Below, piece after piece: positions 62,958-64,000 of a DNA stretch of 64,000 nt. Numbering within the stretch: the stretch's first letter is position 1; each line of letters opens with the position of its first letter. Origin of the DNA: PALSA-911 sp963839645 (GTDB lineage: Bacteria; Pseudomonadota; Alphaproteobacteria; Acetobacterales; Acetobacteraceae); contig CAWIVZ010000008.1 in the NCBI GenBank assembly GCA_963839645.1, positions 868,001 through 932,000 of the forward strand. Direction: 5' to 3'. The position numbers and the translations under genes are program-made. Under the pieces are notes generated by a model. The model was not told the DNA's origin. It worked only from the letters and a program-made list of their open reading frames with translations, and ran no database searches.

Positions 62958-64000
62958 GGCCTTTCCCCTTTCACGTCGTTGTCGCGGCAGAACGCCCGCG
63001 CGCGTTCCGCCCCCTCGCGCGCCATTTCGGCGCACAGGCCGGTATAGGCGGTGGGATCGAGCAACCGGGCGATCTCCGCCGGAGCCAGATGCGCGGTGAC
63101 GCGCGGGTCGGCGGCGAGCAAATCGCCGAAGGCGCGGTTCTCCATGAACGCCGCCTGGGCGGCGTCATAGACCACGTCATGCGCATGCTGGCGGCCGAGC
63201 GCGCGGCCGAGGTCCAGCATCACCGCCTCCGCCATGATCAGGCCGTTGCCGAGATCGAGGTTGGCACGCATCCGTTCGGGGTGCAGTTCCAGGCCGCGCA
63301 TCACCTCGCCCAGGCGGCTCAGCGCATCGCCCATGGCGATGCAGGCGCGACTTTCCGCGGCGTCGCTCATCAGGCTGGTGGTGCGGTCGGCCTCGTGCTC
63401 GGTCTGCATCGCCTCCAACGCCAGCGGCACCATGGCGCGCGCCTCGGCGCACGCGGCGATGATGTCCTGGCAGAGCTTGGGGTTGCGCTTCTGCGGCATG
63501 GTGGAGCTGCCGACCGTGCCGGGCGGCACCGGTTCCTCCACCTCGCCGAACTCGGTCTTCATCAGCGTGTAGACCTCGCGCGCGATCTTGCCGCAGGTCG
63601 CCGCCAGCAGGCCGAGCAGCAGGACATTCTCGGCCGCATGGTCGCCGATGGCGCGCGAGGGCACGCGCATGGAGCCCATGCCGAGATGCCGGGCGATGCC
63701 GGCCTGCACCGCCGGACCCTGGGCGCCGAGCGAGGCATAGGTGCCGGCGGCGCCGCCGAGCATGGCGATGAACAGCCGGGGGGCGGCCTGGTCCAGCCGT
63801 TCGACATGGCGCAGCAATTCGTCGATCCAGGCGGCGATCTTGTAGCCGAAGGTGCCGGGCACGGCGTGCTGGCCGTGCGTGCGCGCGGCGATCGGCATGT
63901 CGGCGCCGCGTTCGGCCAGGTCCGCCATGGCCGCGAGGATGTCGCGGATCAGGCGGCGGAAGATCGCATGCGCCTGGCGCAGCACCAGCAGGTCGCCGGT
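62954..64000 (-). CDS. Fumarase/aspartase-superfamily lyase (PcaB/PurB-like), partial
   Basis: C-terminal about 348 residues of a lyase; the N-terminus lies beyond the window. The signature loop GSSTMPQKRNPKLCQ and the ARTHGQHAVPGTFGYKIAAW segment identify the superfamily. The C-terminal third (LDLGNGLIMAEAVMLDLGRALGRQHAHDVVYDAAQAA) is closest to 3-carboxymuconate cycloisomerase/adenylosuccinate-lyase-like proteins, but specificity cannot be fixed. It is the first gene of a two-gene unit with PhyH. It differs from the complete pcaB at 2.6 kb. Confidence 0.82.
   Translation of the reverse strand, partial: TGDLLVLRQAHAIFRRLIRDILAAMADLAERGADMPIAARTHGQHAVPGTFGYKIAAWIDELLRHVERLDQAAPRLFIAMLGGAAGTYASLGAQGPAVQAGIARHLGMGSMRVPSRAIGDHAAENVLLLGLLAATCGKIAREVYTLMKTEFGEVEEPVPPGTVGSSTMPQKRNPKLCQDIIAACAEARAMVPLALEAMQTEHEADRTTSLMSDAAESRACIAMGDALSRLGEVMRGLELHPERMRANLDLGNGLIMAEAVMLDLGRALGRQHAHDVVYDAAQAAFMENRAFGDLLAADPRVTAHLAPAEIARLLDPTAYTGLCAEMAREGAERARAFCRDNDVKGERP

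Overview
The window is a chromosomal segment of a high-GC alphaproteobacterium, most likely of the Acetobacteraceae/Rhodospirillales. The evidence is the GC-rich coding with GTG and TTG starts, an alphaproteobacterial F0 operon (atpI-atpB-atpE-b'-b), an ffh-rpsP-rimM-trmD-rplS-leuCDB block, a coxC-DUF983-SURF1-thrC-M16 block, PEP-CTERM proteins and interspersed palindromes of a kind common in alphaproteobacteria. Family-level placement is inference; no rRNA is present. I see no CRISPR array, insertion sequence, phage or plasmid gene.

Layout. 0-4 kb: a PEP-CTERM phosphoesterase (broken frame), then protocatechuate ring-cleavage genes pcaH-pcaG-pcaB. 4-8.6 kb: a complete CUT1-type ABC importer (Tat-exported binding protein, two permeases, ATPase) with hairpins before and after the binding-protein gene. 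8.6-18 kb: envelope/glycan-flavoured genes (TPR-glycosyltransferase-like protein, FAD oxidase, ELM1-like protein with an unknown partner, polysaccharide deacetylase, Zn-ribbon methyltransferase, GT9), ending in a palindromic repeat cluster. 18-22 kb: a one-component regulator (winged helix, TM, TolB-like, TPR, rhodanese-like) divergent from a PEP-CTERM protein, and a Tim44-like protein. 22-30.6 kb: a long minus-strand run, coxC-DUF983-SURF1-M32 peptidase-DUF1272-lipoprotein-thrC-M16-pmbA. 30.7-36.4 kb: MFS/SDR pair, cupredoxin, HPF-cold-shock fusion preceded by a FixK/FNR-type box, DUF3775, membrane glycosyltransferase-like protein. 36.6-43.6 kb: tRNA-Arg(ACG), leuB-leuD-leuC, rplS-trmD-rimM-rpsP-ffh. 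43.7-48.4 kb: methyltransferase/XRE regulator pair, esterase, small proteins and an amidohydrolase. 48.5-51.2 kb: the ATP synthase F0 operon. 51-58 kb: SYLF and ABM proteins, a free-standing ACT-like protein, a large nested inverted repeat, and gcvT-gcvH-gcvP behind a tandem glycine riboswitch. 58-64 kb: lipoprotein, thrB, rnhA, hemN with a perfect FNR box, a phytanoyl-CoA dioxygenase-like gene and a lyase cut by the window edge.

The dominant oddity is the number of genes interrupted by single-base frameshifts: about twelve genes with clear shifts and a possible thirteenth (rnhA). Most shifts lie in G/C-rich stretches, they affect housekeeping genes such as gcvP, and protein similarity resumes immediately in another frame. 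The simplest reading is indel errors in the assembly, not mass pseudogenisation; I annotate such loci as single genes spanning the break.

Most of the window is ordinary core metabolism. The best candidates for unusual biology are the regulator ending in a cysteine-less rhodanese domain, the FNR box nested in a GC palindrome at hemN, the anaerobic-type box at the HPF-cold-shock gene, the nested palindromes at 17.8 and 53.2 kb, and the unexplained pairs ELM1/unknown and lyase/PhyH. I did not find a clearly new multi-gene system.
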